Positions 9,863-18,733 of a stretch of DNA of 46,455 nucleotides are shown piece by piece. The notes beneath the pieces are model-generated. The model was given only the letters and a program-made list of their open reading frames with translations, searched no databases and was not told the DNA's origin. Source of the stretch: Streptococcus suis (GTDB lineage Bacteria > Bacillota > Bacilli > Lactobacillales > Streptococcaceae); NCBI RefSeq assembly GCF_016775005.1, contig NZ_JAEUXI010000010.1, positions 1-46,455 of the forward strand, read 5' to 3'. Made by a program: the position numbers and the translations under genes. Position 1 is the first letter of the stretch, and every line of letters starts with the position of its first letter.

Positions 9863-9891
9863 AATATATCATACAATAAAATATTTGACAA
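9863..9891 (-). promoter_or_regulatory. Promoter of the ABC-2 exporter operon
   Basis: On minus TTGTCA (9886-9891), 17 bases, then TATATT (9863-9868) preceded by TGA. An imperfect dyad TGTAT...ATACA (about 9856-9875) straddles the -10 and could be an operator; this is inference. Confidence 0.65.
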
Positions 9892-9917
9892 GTATTTTTT
9901 AAAAATTTTTTCCACAT

Positions 9918-9949
9918 AAAAAAATAAGGCTGGACCAAAGTCCAACCTT
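9918..9949 (-). terminator. Terminator of the srtF pilus operon
   Basis: 10-bp stem with one wobble (arms 9926-9935 and 9940-9949), 4-nt loop, then a run of T on minus (9918-9924), just after srtF. Confidence 0.8.
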
Positions 9950-9965
9950 TTTTGAAAATCATAGA

Positions 9966-10856
9966 CTATTTTTCAGATAAGCCCCAATCTTGAAGCCGGA
10001 ATTGTTTGAGCTCCAGATAGATTCGTTTTTTCCTGTTGTAACGATCGCTTGTTACCACCAGTACATAGAGTAAAAGGATAGCTAGCAAGGGAAGGGATAA
10101 AAATGGTGCAATAAAGAGGGGCGGTAATTGCATCGCATCTGCAACTAGAGCTGCAGTCCCATCCGCATTCTCAATCCGATGACCTCTGACAAGCAGGCGG
10201 TGACTGTTGACTCCGTAAGGCGTACAGGTCACAAGTGTACAGTAATCCATTCCCTCAACCAGCTGAATATCAGACAAATTGGTCGGCTCCACCACCCGAA
10301 TTTGATCCACCTCATAGGTGATGGTCTGATCAAAGACATGGATGGTAAAGGTATCACCTTCCTTGAGTTTGTCCAAATCAGAGAATAATTTTGCAGAAGG
10401 AAGACCCCTGTGCCCGGAAAGAACGCTGTGACTACCTATTCCTCCAATCGGTAAGGATGTTTGCTCCAAGTGACCGATAGACGTTTGCAGAACATCCTCA
10501 TTGGTCCCATGAAAGATTGATAATTTCACATCGATTTTTGGGATACTGATATAACCCATTATCCCGTTTTTCTCTAAGTTAAGAACCTGATGGTAAACTT
10601 CTCTTTTAGCAGGCGACATGTTCCAATCGATGCCATTTTCAATCAATTGTTGATTGTATACTTCTGCATCTTCTAAAGCTTCCTTATACAAGGTGGCATC
10701 TAGATTGGAAACTGTCTCTACATAATCTAAAATCGCTTGAGATTGATGAAACGAATTCCAATAATCACTAAAACTAGGATAGAGAAGGAGACCGAGGCCC
10801 AGTAAAAAGAGTGCTGTCATCATAGCTGTGAATTTCCGCCCTTCAAACCAGTTCAT
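9966..10856 (-). CDS. srtF: Class C pilus sortase SrtF
   Basis: 296 residues. It joins pilin subunits through isopeptide bonds at their LPxTG motifs outside the membrane. N-terminal membrane segment about 11-29. Catalytic residues are visible: His in SGHRG (about 149), Cys in LVTCTPYG (about 210) and Arg in HRLLVRG (about 222), then a C-terminal hydrophobic segment (about 243-265) and a basic tail, the topology of class C enzymes. The usual lid motif (DPF/DPW type) is not obvious; DWNMSP near 75 is the nearest candidate. It is the last gene of the operon: 36 bases after sfp1, with AGGAGG 7 bases before the ATG. Gene content and order (sipF-sfp2-sfp1-srtF) match the S. suis srtF island, which is why I use the symbol. 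Confidence 0.92.
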   Translation of the reverse strand: MNWFEGRKFTAMMTALFLLGLGLLLYPSFSDYWNSFHQSQAILDYVETVSNLDATLYKEALEDAEVYNQQLIENGIDWNMSPAKREVYHQVLNLEKNGIMGYISIPKIDVKLSIFHGTNEDVLQTSIGHLEQTSLPIGGIGSHSVLSGHRGLPSAKLFSDLDKLKEGDTFTIHVFDQTITYEVDQIRVVEPTNLSDIQLVEGMDYCTLVTCTPYGVNSHRLLVRGHRIENADGTAALVADAMQLPPLFIAPFLSLPLLAILLLYVLVVTSDRYNRKKRIYLELKQFRLQDWGLSEK

Positions 10857-10892
10857 CCGCTCTCCTCCTTTCCTAATGGTTATCTGATATGA

Positions 10893-12377
10893 TTAGTCCA
10901 AGTTTTTCATTCTGCGTTTTGAAATTAAAACAATCGCAGCGCCAACGATTAAAATAGAACCTACTGTGTAGAACACGCGCGTACCGAAAGCACCAGTTGA
11001 TGGCAATTCTGCACCAGCTTGGTTGACAACTTCGATTTCACCATTTTGATTATTCAATAGAACTTGTTTACGTGCAGTCAAGATATTGTAACCAGAAGGT
11101 GCTTTGATTTCTTCTAACCAATAAGTCTTGTCGCCTTTCAAACCTTTGATAACTGCTGTACCACCTTGGATAACAACGCCATCTTCGCCTTCAACTGCAA
11201 CACGATAGGCACCAGCTCCATCCGCAACTACCTTAACTTCAGTTCCACCAGTTTCTTGGTCATAAAGACGGAATTCTGCTCCTTCGATAACTTGTTTTTC
11301 TGGGTTTACCTTTTTAATGGTTGCTTTATAAGTATTGATGTTAGTACCGCCACCTGGAATTGTTTCAATTGGTGGATTTTTAGGGTCATCTGGATTATCT
11401 GGGTTTGATGGATCTCCCTTACCATAGTATTTGATATTGGCATTGTTTGTTGCCTGACCTTCTTTAGCCTCTGTTGTGACAACTGCCTTATAAGATACTG
11501 TAAGGTTTGTAGGGGATTTATAAATCGATTGATAGTTTTCGCCAACCCAACGCACACCTACAACCATTTTTCCACTTGGGTCAAATGAAATATTGGCTGT
11601 ATCAATAACTTTACCGTCCACTCGTACAACAACACTGTCTTGTTTGATAGCCAATCCTACAGGATTATCTTCAATAACATAGCGAATAATTTGTTGCGTT
11701 TGCTTGTTTTCAGTCATGTGGTTAGTTGCAACAATCTTGATACGGAAGTCAAGCACATCTCCGATTTGTGCTGTTGAAACATCCACATACTCTCCAGAAG
11801 CAATCTTAACTTTTTTACCACCAGGACCCTTATCTGGATCAGGTGTATCTGGTAAGTCAGGTGTATTTGGATCTGGAACTTTTGGTTTCAGATCGTTTTT
11901 ATCAATAACAGTCGCATTTGGGTTTGTACTGTCAACTGTAATCACTGCTCCAAGAGATGATTTTACAAAGTAGTAACCATACTCCAAACCTTTAAACGTT
12001 AAAGTATCTGCGGTCGCTGTTGCTTCGCCTACTTGTTTGCCGTAACTTGTTGCCCACTCTGCAAATTCAGTGGTTGTAATATCAACCGTGTCAGCTGTTT
12101 TCACTAAAACGTTTCCAGCTGAATCTGTTTCAAACCATTTGTTATCAGTTAATGCTGGTTTGTCTGCCATTAACTTGTAAGAAATACCAGCATCTGATCG
12201 AGTCGCATCGAATAGTTTATACAAGGTATAGGTTTGACCTTGAGCGGTGTTACTGATAGTAATGGATGCTGGCCCAGAGCCACTATTCACTTCTGTCTGT
12301 GCTAGTGCCGTTGTTCCATGCACTAGAACGAGTAGCCCTGCCAAGAGGGCCGTGAAAAATCGTTTAATCTTTTTCAT
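10893..12377 (-). CDS. sfp1: Major pilin (backbone) Sfp1
   Basis: 494 residues. A signal peptide (MKKIKRFF, hydrophobic core, predicted cut after TTALAQ at about 27) is followed by a mature part rich in Val, Thr and Asp. The C-terminal CnaB-type domain (about 350-450) contains an E-box-like WLEEIKAPSGYN (about 420-432). The sorting signal is LPSTG (about 458) with a hydrophobic helix and SKRRMKNLD tail. A Lys in a proline-rich linker (DLKPKVPDPN, about 164-173) is a candidate for the lysine used in polymer linkage; that is inference. In the known srtF cluster this is the shaft subunit. ATG has AAAGGA 6 bases upstream. Lies 28 bases after sfp2 and 36 before srtF. Confidence 0.92.
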   Translation of the reverse strand: MKKIKRFFTALLAGLLVLVHGTTALAQTEVNSGSGPASITISNTAQGQTYTLYKLFDATRSDAGISYKLMADKPALTDNKWFETDSAGNVLVKTADTVDITTTEFAEWATSYGKQVGEATATADTLTFKGLEYGYYFVKSSLGAVITVDSTNPNATVIDKNDLKPKVPDPNTPDLPDTPDPDKGPGGKKVKIASGEYVDVSTAQIGDVLDFRIKIVATNHMTENKQTQQIIRYVIEDNPVGLAIKQDSVVVRVDGKVIDTANISFDPSGKMVVGVRWVGENYQSIYKSPTNLTVSYKAVVTTEAKEGQATNNANIKYYGKGDPSNPDNPDDPKNPPIETIPGGGTNINTYKATIKKVNPEKQVIEGAEFRLYDQETGGTEVKVVADGAGAYRVAVEGEDGVVIQGGTAVIKGLKGDKTYWLEEIKAPSGYNILTARKQVLLNNQNGEIEVVNQAGAELPSTGAFGTRVFYTVGSILIVGAAIVLISKRRMKNLD

Positions 12378-12405
12378 GATGATCCTTTCTTAAAATTGTA
12401 ATAGG

Positions 12406-15400
12406 TTAATAATAGCGTTTTTTCCAATAATAACTAACTCCTGCCCCAAACATAAGGACAAGACCAATTCCCATCACCAGGTGTCGTCCAAGACCACCGG
12501 TTTCTGGCAAGGCAGTACCTGGTTGGTTGGCTACCTGCAGGCGATGGCTATAGGAGATTAATTCTCCTGTTGAGGAACTTGGTTGGTTGTGATTAAATCG
12601 AGCCATTTCTGGTCGTCCTGCTTGACCAGTCTGATCCGTCAGTGTCAAGACAAAGGATTGATTTTCTTCTGCAACAGTAAAGTAGATATCTTCTGTCAAG
12701 ACGATGAAACCATCAGGTGCCGCCAGTTCTTTCAATCGATAAGTACCTGCTTTTAAGCCAACTAGATTTGCTCCTTCAGAACTATCTATCAAGATGGTGT
12801 CAATTTCTGGTACTGCTACCCACTGGCTACCGTCCCACTTGGTCAACTCAAATTTTCCACCTGCGAGCGGTGCCCAGTGGTGACTGGTTTTCTGGAGATT
12901 TAGTGTTGGGTAAACCGTCAATTGACCGTTTTGAACTGTCACTTGATAGTTGGATTCTAGGGTATTTGGACCAAATGAATAGGTAAATGTATTTTCACCT
13001 GTCCCTGGATTTATTTGTGATCCAAGTACATTGAATTCAACCGTTTCTCCATCGACCAATCCGGTGTAATCAACACCCGTTGGAACTGAAATAGCAACAG
13101 ATTCTGCTCGTAATTCCAAGCCGTCGTAGCCTTGTTCAGCTGAATCTGAAGTGAAAATGAGTTGCCGTGGCCGAATAGTCAGACTACCATTTTCAATCAC
13201 AAATCGGACATCAAAGTTTGGATTGCTGTTTCTGAAGAGATGGTACAGATCAAGTGTGTAGGTTCCCGCATCTTTTCTCTCAACAAAGTAACGGCTCTGA
13301 TCTGCTACAAACTCAATATCTGACTCTTGGTACAAACCAGAATCATCAGAAATCGTCCACTCGTAGCCCACTCTTGTTGTCAAACCATCATAGGTTTTCT
13401 CCTGCTTTTGTCCTGTAACTGTAACCGTAACAGGTTGCTTGGTGACTAAGAGACTACCTGCTTCATAGGTAATCTTGTAGAAATCCTGACTCAGATTTGT
13501 AGCACCACTTGTCCGACCTGAACTTCGGCTAATCTGTGCTTCTTTTGGAATCGTTTGGCTCGAACCTGCATTTGTTTGACTACCATCATAAGTAATAGAC
13601 GTCAGACGATCCGTTGGCTTGAGTCCATCGACCAGTGCTAAATCAGACAATCCGCTGCTGACCAAGGCAGTTCCATCATAGACTTTTTGCTTATCTGCAG
13701 CCCGAATCAAGAGATTCTTCTGATAGTAGAGATTGATGGTAATCTCTTGGCTCTGGTTGATTTGGTAGTAAATTTTATTTTCTACCTGCTGATGATCGAT
13801 CGAGTGATGGTAGCTATAGCCTTCAATTCCCGGTCGTTGAACAATGTAAGCAGATGGACGCTTTCTCGTTACATAAAGTGGATTAATTCCTGGAATTGGA
13901 TTGCCATCCATATCCAGATAGTTGACTCGAATATGCGCAGTATCATAATCACTATATCTGAAGGTCAGGATATTTTTTCGACTATCAGATGTGAAATAAA
14001 TCTGCTGGACATCATCCAAGGCAAAATAATCTGTCGCCAACATGCTTTCTGTCACTCCTGCTTGAGTGCGCATGTGTTGCTTATCGACTTCTACCGGTCT
14101 TTCTTTAGCAAAGATAAATCCAGCTTCAACATCTATGACACGTGTTGGAGCCACTTCAATCGCCTCATTACTTGCCAAAACATAACGTATCGTGTAGGTG
14201 ATGTTTTGTGTATTCGGCGTGTAATAGAAAGTAATGAGATTTTCTCCATAGTGTAAAGATACCGTTTGCCGGAGTTGGTCTGACAAGTATCCTGGTATAC
14301 TTTTCGCACGAACCGTAATATTTTGCCCATTTTGAAGACTTGGATCTTCCACCAACAAATCAGCAGACAATTGCCGCAATGTACCGTGTTCGAGATAACG
14401 AACACGATAGGTAGTTGCAATTGGATTCCAACGAGCGTAAAGAGTAATATTGCCTGTAACCGGTCGATTCCAATCATACAAAGTTCCTCCAGTACGCTCA
14501 GTGTACCATCCCATAAAGCGATGATTATCCAAACTAGGCGCACCAGGGTTGTAGACTTTGTTGTACTTTGGAACAGTCATACTGTCAAATTGTCCCTGGC
14601 CACCATTGGTATCAAAGCTGACAGTGTAATCAGGTTTTTCCCAATTTGCATATACAACTTTGTTTTGACCGTACATTACAGTCCACTGTACTGGTACATT
14701 AAAGGTTTCATCTTCATACCAACCACGCCAGATAAAATCACTATCTACTCCAGCTGGTCTAGTTGGCTCTTCACTATAGGACGGTGAACTGATATCTCGA
14801 CCGAATGGAAGATTTGAAATTGATTTGATAATTGAACTTCCATACACATAATCCAGAGTAAAGCTATTTCGTTTATAGTAGAACCGAAAAGTCTTACTAC
14901 CATTGCTCTCAGTGGTGCCCTTGTAGCCACCACTTGGGGGTGATGTTAACTTTGTAAATCCGAAAATTTCTTTTTGAGTCACATTACCCATGGAATATAA
15001 TTCTTGGCTAAATCGAGTAGCAACTTGATACAAATTCGGATTATTTGCATCCTGAAGCCAGTACTCCACTTTATGCTTGGTACCTTTGAAACTAAACTGA
15101 GCTCTTAATTGAACAGTATTTTTATTATCAGCACTTTCCACTACATCCGGTGTCAGTTCAAACCGTTTTGTAGAGTATACAGGTCTATTCTTTCGTAAAT
15201 CATCCCATCCATAAAAATACCATCCTGTTCCATCACGGTGCGGTCTCGGATTTCCAGATAAATAAACTTCTCTAGGATTATCAACTGATGACGGCCATAC
15301 ACTTGAAAGATCTTGGCCAACAACAACTCCCCTCAAACGATACTCGCTACCTCTATAAGTTTGACCGTTTATCGAAATCCGAGGCATTCCTTTGATATAG

Positions 15401-17505
15401 GCATCAAATCGTGGATCTTCTGCGTCAAAGACAATATCATAGCGCTTCAATCGATAATAGACGACTAGTGAAGCTGTGCCGTCTTCGGTAATGACCGTAG
15501 TAGATCCTTGATTTCGCTCTGTATCCAACTCATAGTAGAAAGGCATATCTGTCAAACCTGGCTGACTGGAAGCCGTAATTGTCTCACCTACAAAGGCTTG
15601 GGCAGTCTTGGTCTGATGATAGACTGTCACAATCTGCTGTGAGGCGTTATTATACATCTCCCGCATGTAGACAATTTTGAAATCAACTTTCTTGCGTTCC
15701 CATTTTGCATAGAGTTGAGTATCTTTGTCCAAGACCACAGTCCCAGACTTGGCTGTTCCTGTGAAATTTGGATTGTCATACCATCCTCTAAACTCAAAAC
15801 CTGGTTTAATCGGCTGGATACTTGTTATGGAGACAGTCGTTCCATATGGAGCGACGAGCGGTTCGATATAGGAACCACCTTGACTATCGTAATACAAGCG
15901 TGCATCTAACCGTCTATAATAATGAACTAATTCCTGACTGCCGGTATTATCCAAAGTCAGACTGTCTGCACGTTCAAACTCCATATATGGAAATGCGAGA
16001 ATTTGGGGTTCGACGGGACTTCCAACCATACCGTGCCCCTTGACTTGGTGGAAAGTGGTATACCCACTTCCTTGCAAGTCTCTTACCTTATAGACGAATG
16101 TAAACTCGGTGTTGGCAGGCTTGTAGGCAAGGCGCATCATAACTTGATGATCTTCCGTACCATCTAATCCATCCAAACGTTGCAAATCTCCACGATTGAT
16201 ACTTAACTGACTGCGTTCTGCATAGTAAATCGTATCTGAAGCCAGTGAATCCTTTTCAAGCAATTTAGTAGATTCAGGCGGAGTAATCAGATGCGGTAAA
16301 TCCCGCTCTTCCAATTGAAAAATCTCCGTGTCAAAGACAACTTCTGCCTGAGATGTTTGACTGACGTAGTAATATTGCACGCGTACAGTGTAAATGGAAA
16401 TCGGACTGAATACTCCATCCAAGATCATATCACCTATTACCGGCGTTTCAGCAGTTACAAATTCTCCTGTTTCTCTATTCACCCAACCATCGAAACGGAA
16501 ACCTTCTTTGAAAGGTGCCTGTGGTAATTCTCCCAACTTAGCATTGTCTGTCTTTTCAATCAGGTTTGAAATTTCTTGCTCTTTGCCTTCAAGGTCTTGG
16601 TAGATGAACTTGACGGTATGGTAGTCTTTGTCATCAATGGTCACACGATTAACTGTTCGGTTGTCCGACGACAAGAGACCATAAGTTGAAAAGCCCTTGG
16701 CTTCAAAACGAATGCTTGAAACCTCATCTGCTTCTTTTTCCTCTTCAACCGGTAAAAACTCTGGCTGTTCTTGATGTTCTTCTTCAAAGTGGACAGCCAT
16801 CAGCCCTTGATTGGCTGGCAAATGGAAGGTGGATTTATAGTCAATCCGAATTTCCATCGGCTTTTGAGGCTGTATTTTTTGCCCATTATACTCCAAACTG
16901 ATGTCATAGAATCGAGCTTCTGCCACAGCATCCTTGTCCTCTAAAGCCTCTTTAGTCTTGTCTAGGAAAAAGGCATACTCCTGAGAATCTTGATTCAATT
17001 CTTTGACCTGAATCTCTGTTCCGACTGGAAGAAGAGCCTCTTTCTCAAAGTCAGCATGAAGGGTCCAATTCTTATCTTCAAAGACCAAGCTGCCTGCATC
17101 GAGATACTGGATTTCTTCTTCAGGCGGACTGGCTTCTTCGGGGGCCACTTTGGTTCTTGCTTCTGTCGATACGGTTGATTCTGCTGGACTGGTTTCAGTA
17201 GCTGCAGGGGTCTCAACTGCTGTTGCTTCTGTATTAGAATGGTGCTTTACAGCTTGCTCATTAGCTTGCTGACCTATTAGCGGATCTTGTCCTTCAATTG
17301 CTGATAAGGTGGACTGTTCTGAATTCTCTTCCTGTTTTTCAAGGTGTATCCCGTCCTGTTCCTGCGCCTGTTGTTGCTCAAGCGTTATTGCTGGCAAAAC
17401 CAGGGCATAGGTTGTTACGAAAACAACCACAGTGGCAAGGAATACAAGAATTCGACGATACTTGGTACCTTTTATTGCAGAGAATAGTTTTCTTAATAAG
17501 TCCAT
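12406..17505 (-). CDS. sfp2: Ancillary pilin Sfp2, full length
   Basis: 1699 residues in one uninterrupted frame. An N-terminal export segment (about 17-43, ends LPAITLE) is of the kind typical of streptococcal ancillary pilins. An acidic, Glu/Thr-rich linker follows to about 130. The middle holds InlB-type B repeats (GWxxx...YAxW signatures near 338, 571, 763, 921 and 998), then three YDG-type domains starting near 1275, 1370 and 1458. A CnaB/SpaA-like domain (about 1536-1628) contains YRLKELAAPDGF. The sorting signal is LPETG (about 1667), then a hydrophobic helix and KKRYY. It is expected at the pilus tip or base and likely mediates adhesion. GGAGGG lies 7 bases before the ATG. In common S. 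suis serotype 2 strains this gene carries an early nonsense mutation; I see none here. Confidence 0.93.
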   Translation of the reverse strand: MDLLRKLFSAIKGTKYRRILVFLATVVVFVTTYALVLPAITLEQQQAQEQDGIHLEKQEENSEQSTLSAIEGQDPLIGQQANEQAVKHHSNTEATAVETPAATETSPAESTVSTEARTKVAPEEASPPEEEIQYLDAGSLVFEDKNWTLHADFEKEALLPVGTEIQVKELNQDSQEYAFFLDKTKEALEDKDAVAEARFYDISLEYNGQKIQPQKPMEIRIDYKSTFHLPANQGLMAVHFEEEHQEQPEFLPVEEEKEADEVSSIRFEAKGFSTYGLLSSDNRTVNRVTIDDKDYHTVKFIYQDLEGKEQEISNLIEKTDNAKLGELPQAPFKEGFRFDGWVNRETGEFVTAETPVIGDMILDGVFSPISIYTVRVQYYYVSQTSQAEVVFDTEIFQLEERDLPHLITPPESTKLLEKDSLASDTIYYAERSQLSINRGDLQRLDGLDGTEDHQVMMRLAYKPANTEFTFVYKVRDLQGSGYTTFHQVKGHGMVGSPVEPQILAFPYMEFERADSLTLDNTGSQELVHYYRRLDARLYYDSQGGSYIEPLVAPYGTTVSITSIQPIKPGFEFRGWYDNPNFTGTAKSGTVVLDKDTQLYAKWERKKVDFKIVYMREMYNNASQQIVTVYHQTKTAQAFVGETITASSQPGLTDMPFYYELDTERNQGSTTVITEDGTASLVVYYRLKRYDIVFDAEDPRFDAYIKGMPRISINGQTYRGSEYRLRGVVVGQDLSSVWPSSVDNPREVYLSGNPRPHRDGTGWYFYGWDDLRKNRPVYSTKRFELTPDVVESADNKNTVQLRAQFSFKGTKHKVEYWLQDANNPNLYQVATRFSQELYSMGNVTQKEIFGFTKLTSPPSGGYKGTTESNGSKTFRFYYKRNSFTLDYVYGSSIIKSISNLPFGRDISSPSYSEEPTRPAGVDSDFIWRGWYEDETFNVPVQWTVMYGQNKVVYANWEKPDYTVSFDTNGGQGQFDSMTVPKYNKVYNPGAPSLDNHRFMGWYTERTGGTLYDWNRPVTGNITLYARWNPIATTYRVRYLEHGTLRQLSADLLVEDPSLQNGQNITVRAKSIPGYLSDQLRQTVSLHYGENLITFYYTPNTQNITYTIRYVLASNEAIEVAPTRVIDVEAGFIFAKERPVEVDKQHMRTQAGVTESMLATDYFALDDVQQIYFTSDSRKNILTFRYSDYDTAHIRVNYLDMDGNPIPGINPLYVTRKRPSAYIVQRPGIEGYSYHHSIDHQQVENKIYYQINQSQEITINLYYQKNLLIRAADKQKVYDGTALVSSGLSDLALVDGLKPTDRLTSITYDGSQTNAGSSQTIPKEAQISRSSGRTSGATNLSQDFYKITYEAGSLLVTKQPVTVTVTGQKQEKTYDGLTTRVGYEWTISDDSGLYQESDIEFVADQSRYFVERKDAGTYTLDLYHLFRNSNPNFDVRFVIENGSLTIRPRQLIFTSDSAEQGYDGLELRAESVAISVPTGVDYTGLVDGETVEFNVLGSQINPGTGENTFTYSFGPNTLESNYQVTVQNGQLTVYPTLNLQKTSHHWAPLAGGKFELTKWDGSQWVAVPEIDTILIDSSEGANLVGLKAGTYRLKELAAPDGFIVLTEDIYFTVAEENQSFVLTLTDQTGQAGRPEMARFNHNQPSSSTGELISYSHRLQVANQPGTALPETGGLGRHLVMGIGLVLMFGAGVSYYWKKRYY

Positions 17506-17581
17506 TTTTTCCCTCCTTTCTATCTAAGATATGTTGATGTAGTGCTATCTTCTATAAAGATTCCCCCTTTTATCTTTTATT

Positions 17582-17630
17582 CCAAGATGCCATCATCTCG
17601 GTTCCAAATCACCTAACCAATCACGGTTAG
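17582..17630 (-). other. Two hairpins between sipF and sfp2
   Basis: The 158-bp gap holds two stems: 17613-17630 (6 bp, CTAACC/GGTTAG) and 17582-17601 (8 bp with one wobble). Neither is followed by a T run, so they are not classic terminators; an mRNA processing or stability role is possible. No separate promoter is clear in the gap. Confidence 0.4.
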
Positions 17631-17663
17631 TTTGACTGTCGTGAAAACAAGTGGCCTGCTCTG

Positions 17664-18257
17664 CTATTCTAATAAACCAAAATCAGACATAGGCCATACC
17701 TTAAATACCAACTTCCCTACGATTTGTTCTTCAGCAATCGTTCCAATAGTTGTGTTACGCGAATCAATGGACGATTTTCGGTTATCTCCCATCACGAACA
17801 AACGGCCATCTGGAACTTGATAGGGCAAGTCGATATTGGTCTCTCCAAAATCCTTAGCCTTTATGTATGGTTCATCTAAGAGCTGGTCATTTACATAAAC
17901 ATTTCCTTCTTCATCCATATCCACCCATTGTCCTGAATAGGCGATGACACGTTTCACCAAGATATTGTTGTTGTAGTAAAAAGCGACTATATCTCCTTGT
18001 CGAAAACTGCTTCCCTTGACCGAAACAACAATATCTCCATTATCTAGACTGCCCTTCATGGATTGCCCATAAATACGCAAAATCGGCAGATACAAGACTG
18101 CGACCAAAACCGCAACGGCTGCCACAACGATCAACATGAAGATTGTACTCTTTATGGTCGATAAAAAATTTCTCTTGTACTTTTCTTCTCGATAGGCCTG
18201 AGCAATCTCCTTGGAAGAGGGTAAGACGATTGGTTCTTTCTTACTGGCTTTCTTCAT
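17664..18257 (-). CDS. sipF: Type I signal peptidase SipF of the pilus cluster
   Basis: 197 residues from the ATG at 18255-18257; an in-frame GTG at 18269 would add four residues. One membrane anchor (about 35-57) precedes the catalytic region. Ser66 in GQSMKGS and Lys102 in ILVKRVIA are the expected Ser/Lys dyad, and MGDNRKSSIDSR is the conserved box E. The active site therefore looks intact, unlike some pilus-linked SipA proteins of group A streptococci that lost it. It probably processes or chaperones the pilins encoded downstream. Its start overlaps the end of the 18241-18510 gene by 17 bases, so translation is probably coupled. Confidence 0.9.
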   Translation of the reverse strand: MKKASKKEPIVLPSSKEIAQAYREEKYKRNFLSTIKSTIFMLIVVAAVAVLVAVLYLPILRIYGQSMKGSLDNGDIVVSVKGSSFRQGDIVAFYYNNNILVKRVIAYSGQWVDMDEEGNVYVNDQLLDEPYIKAKDFGETNIDLPYQVPDGRLFVMGDNRKSSIDSRNTTIGTIAEEQIVGKLVFKVWPMSDFGLLE

Positions 18258-18510
18258 GTATCTCAACACTCTTTCGTTCTATATTTTCAAGATAGAGATT
18301 GGCAGCTTTTTGGGCTTCCTCGAAAATAGCGGTCACACCAAGTGCTGCTTCTGCTAGCGTTCCAGCAGATGAGTAAACAATCTGTCTATCCGCCAACGCT
18401 TTCTCCAATTCTGCAACTCGTTCTGTCAATCGATCAATTTCTTTACTTTGCGCTAATAAGATTTCGAGCAATTCCAAGCGCTTCAACTTTTTTAACTCTT
18501 TATCAGCCAT
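18241..18510 (-). CDS. Small coiled-coil protein, first gene of the pilus operon
   Basis: 89 residues, highly charged. Residues 4-45 show heptad-like Leu/Ile spacing with Glu/Lys (LKRLELLEILLAQ...LTERVAELEKAL), so a coiled coil is likely. The second half has AGTLAEAALGVTAIFEEAQ, a motif I associate with small Firmicutes proteins encoded next to signal peptidases. No signal peptide or membrane segment is seen, so it is cytoplasmic. Function is unknown to me; I do not assign one. GGGAGG is 5 bases before the ATG. It overlaps sipF, so it belongs to the same transcript. Confidence 0.75.
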   Translation of the reverse strand: MADKELKKLKRLELLEILLAQSKEIDRLTERVAELEKALADRQIVYSSAGTLAEAALGVTAIFEEAQKAANLYLENIERKSVEIHEESQ

Positions 18511-18557
18511 ATTGACCTCCCATCCCTAATTCTATTCTCTAAATTGATGGACAATAT

Positions 18558-18591
18558 AACCGAAATCTATAAAGATATATTAATTTCGGTT
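18558..18591 (-). promoter_or_regulatory. Inverted repeat at the 5' end of the pilus transcript
   Basis: Perfect 9-bp arms AACCGAAAT (18558-18566) and ATTTCGGTT (18583-18591) with a 16-base AT-rich centre. It begins at the predicted transcription start, so it is either an operator just downstream of the promoter or a 5'-terminal stem-loop of the mRNA. Confidence 0.6.
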
Positions 18592-18596
18592 TGATA

Positions 18597-18625
18597 ATAA
18601 TAGCATATTTTATGTGCATTTTCAA
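18597..18625 (-). promoter_or_regulatory. Pilus operon promoter
   Basis: On minus TTGAAA (18620-18625), 17 bases, then TATTAT (18597-18602) preceded by TGC (extended -10). Predicted start about 18590. A weak CodY-like match (12 of 15 to the consensus by eye) at 18617-18631 covers the -35. Confidence 0.7.
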
Positions 18626-18711
18626 AGAATTATGCTCTCCAAATCAAAGTTATATTTATCCACAAAAAATGAATATTTTTTCACCTCCTAAACCATAGGA
18701 AAAGTTGCAAC

Positions 18712-18733
18712 AAAAAAAGAGCCAGTTGGCTCT
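18712..18733 (-). terminator. Terminator of regR
   Basis: 6-bp perfect stem AGAGCC/GGCTCT (arms 18718-18723 and 18728-18733) followed by seven T on minus, directly abutting the regR stop codon. Confidence 0.85.

Noticed and set aside
9856..9875. Dyad TGTAT...ATACA at the exporter promoter as a defined regulator site
   Set aside because: The half-sites are short and AT-rich and no regulator gene is adjacent; mentioned only as a possibility.
9825..9962. N-terminal extension of the ABC ATPase
   Set aside because: It would span the promoter and lacks an SD; family proteins start near MNTENVLLR.
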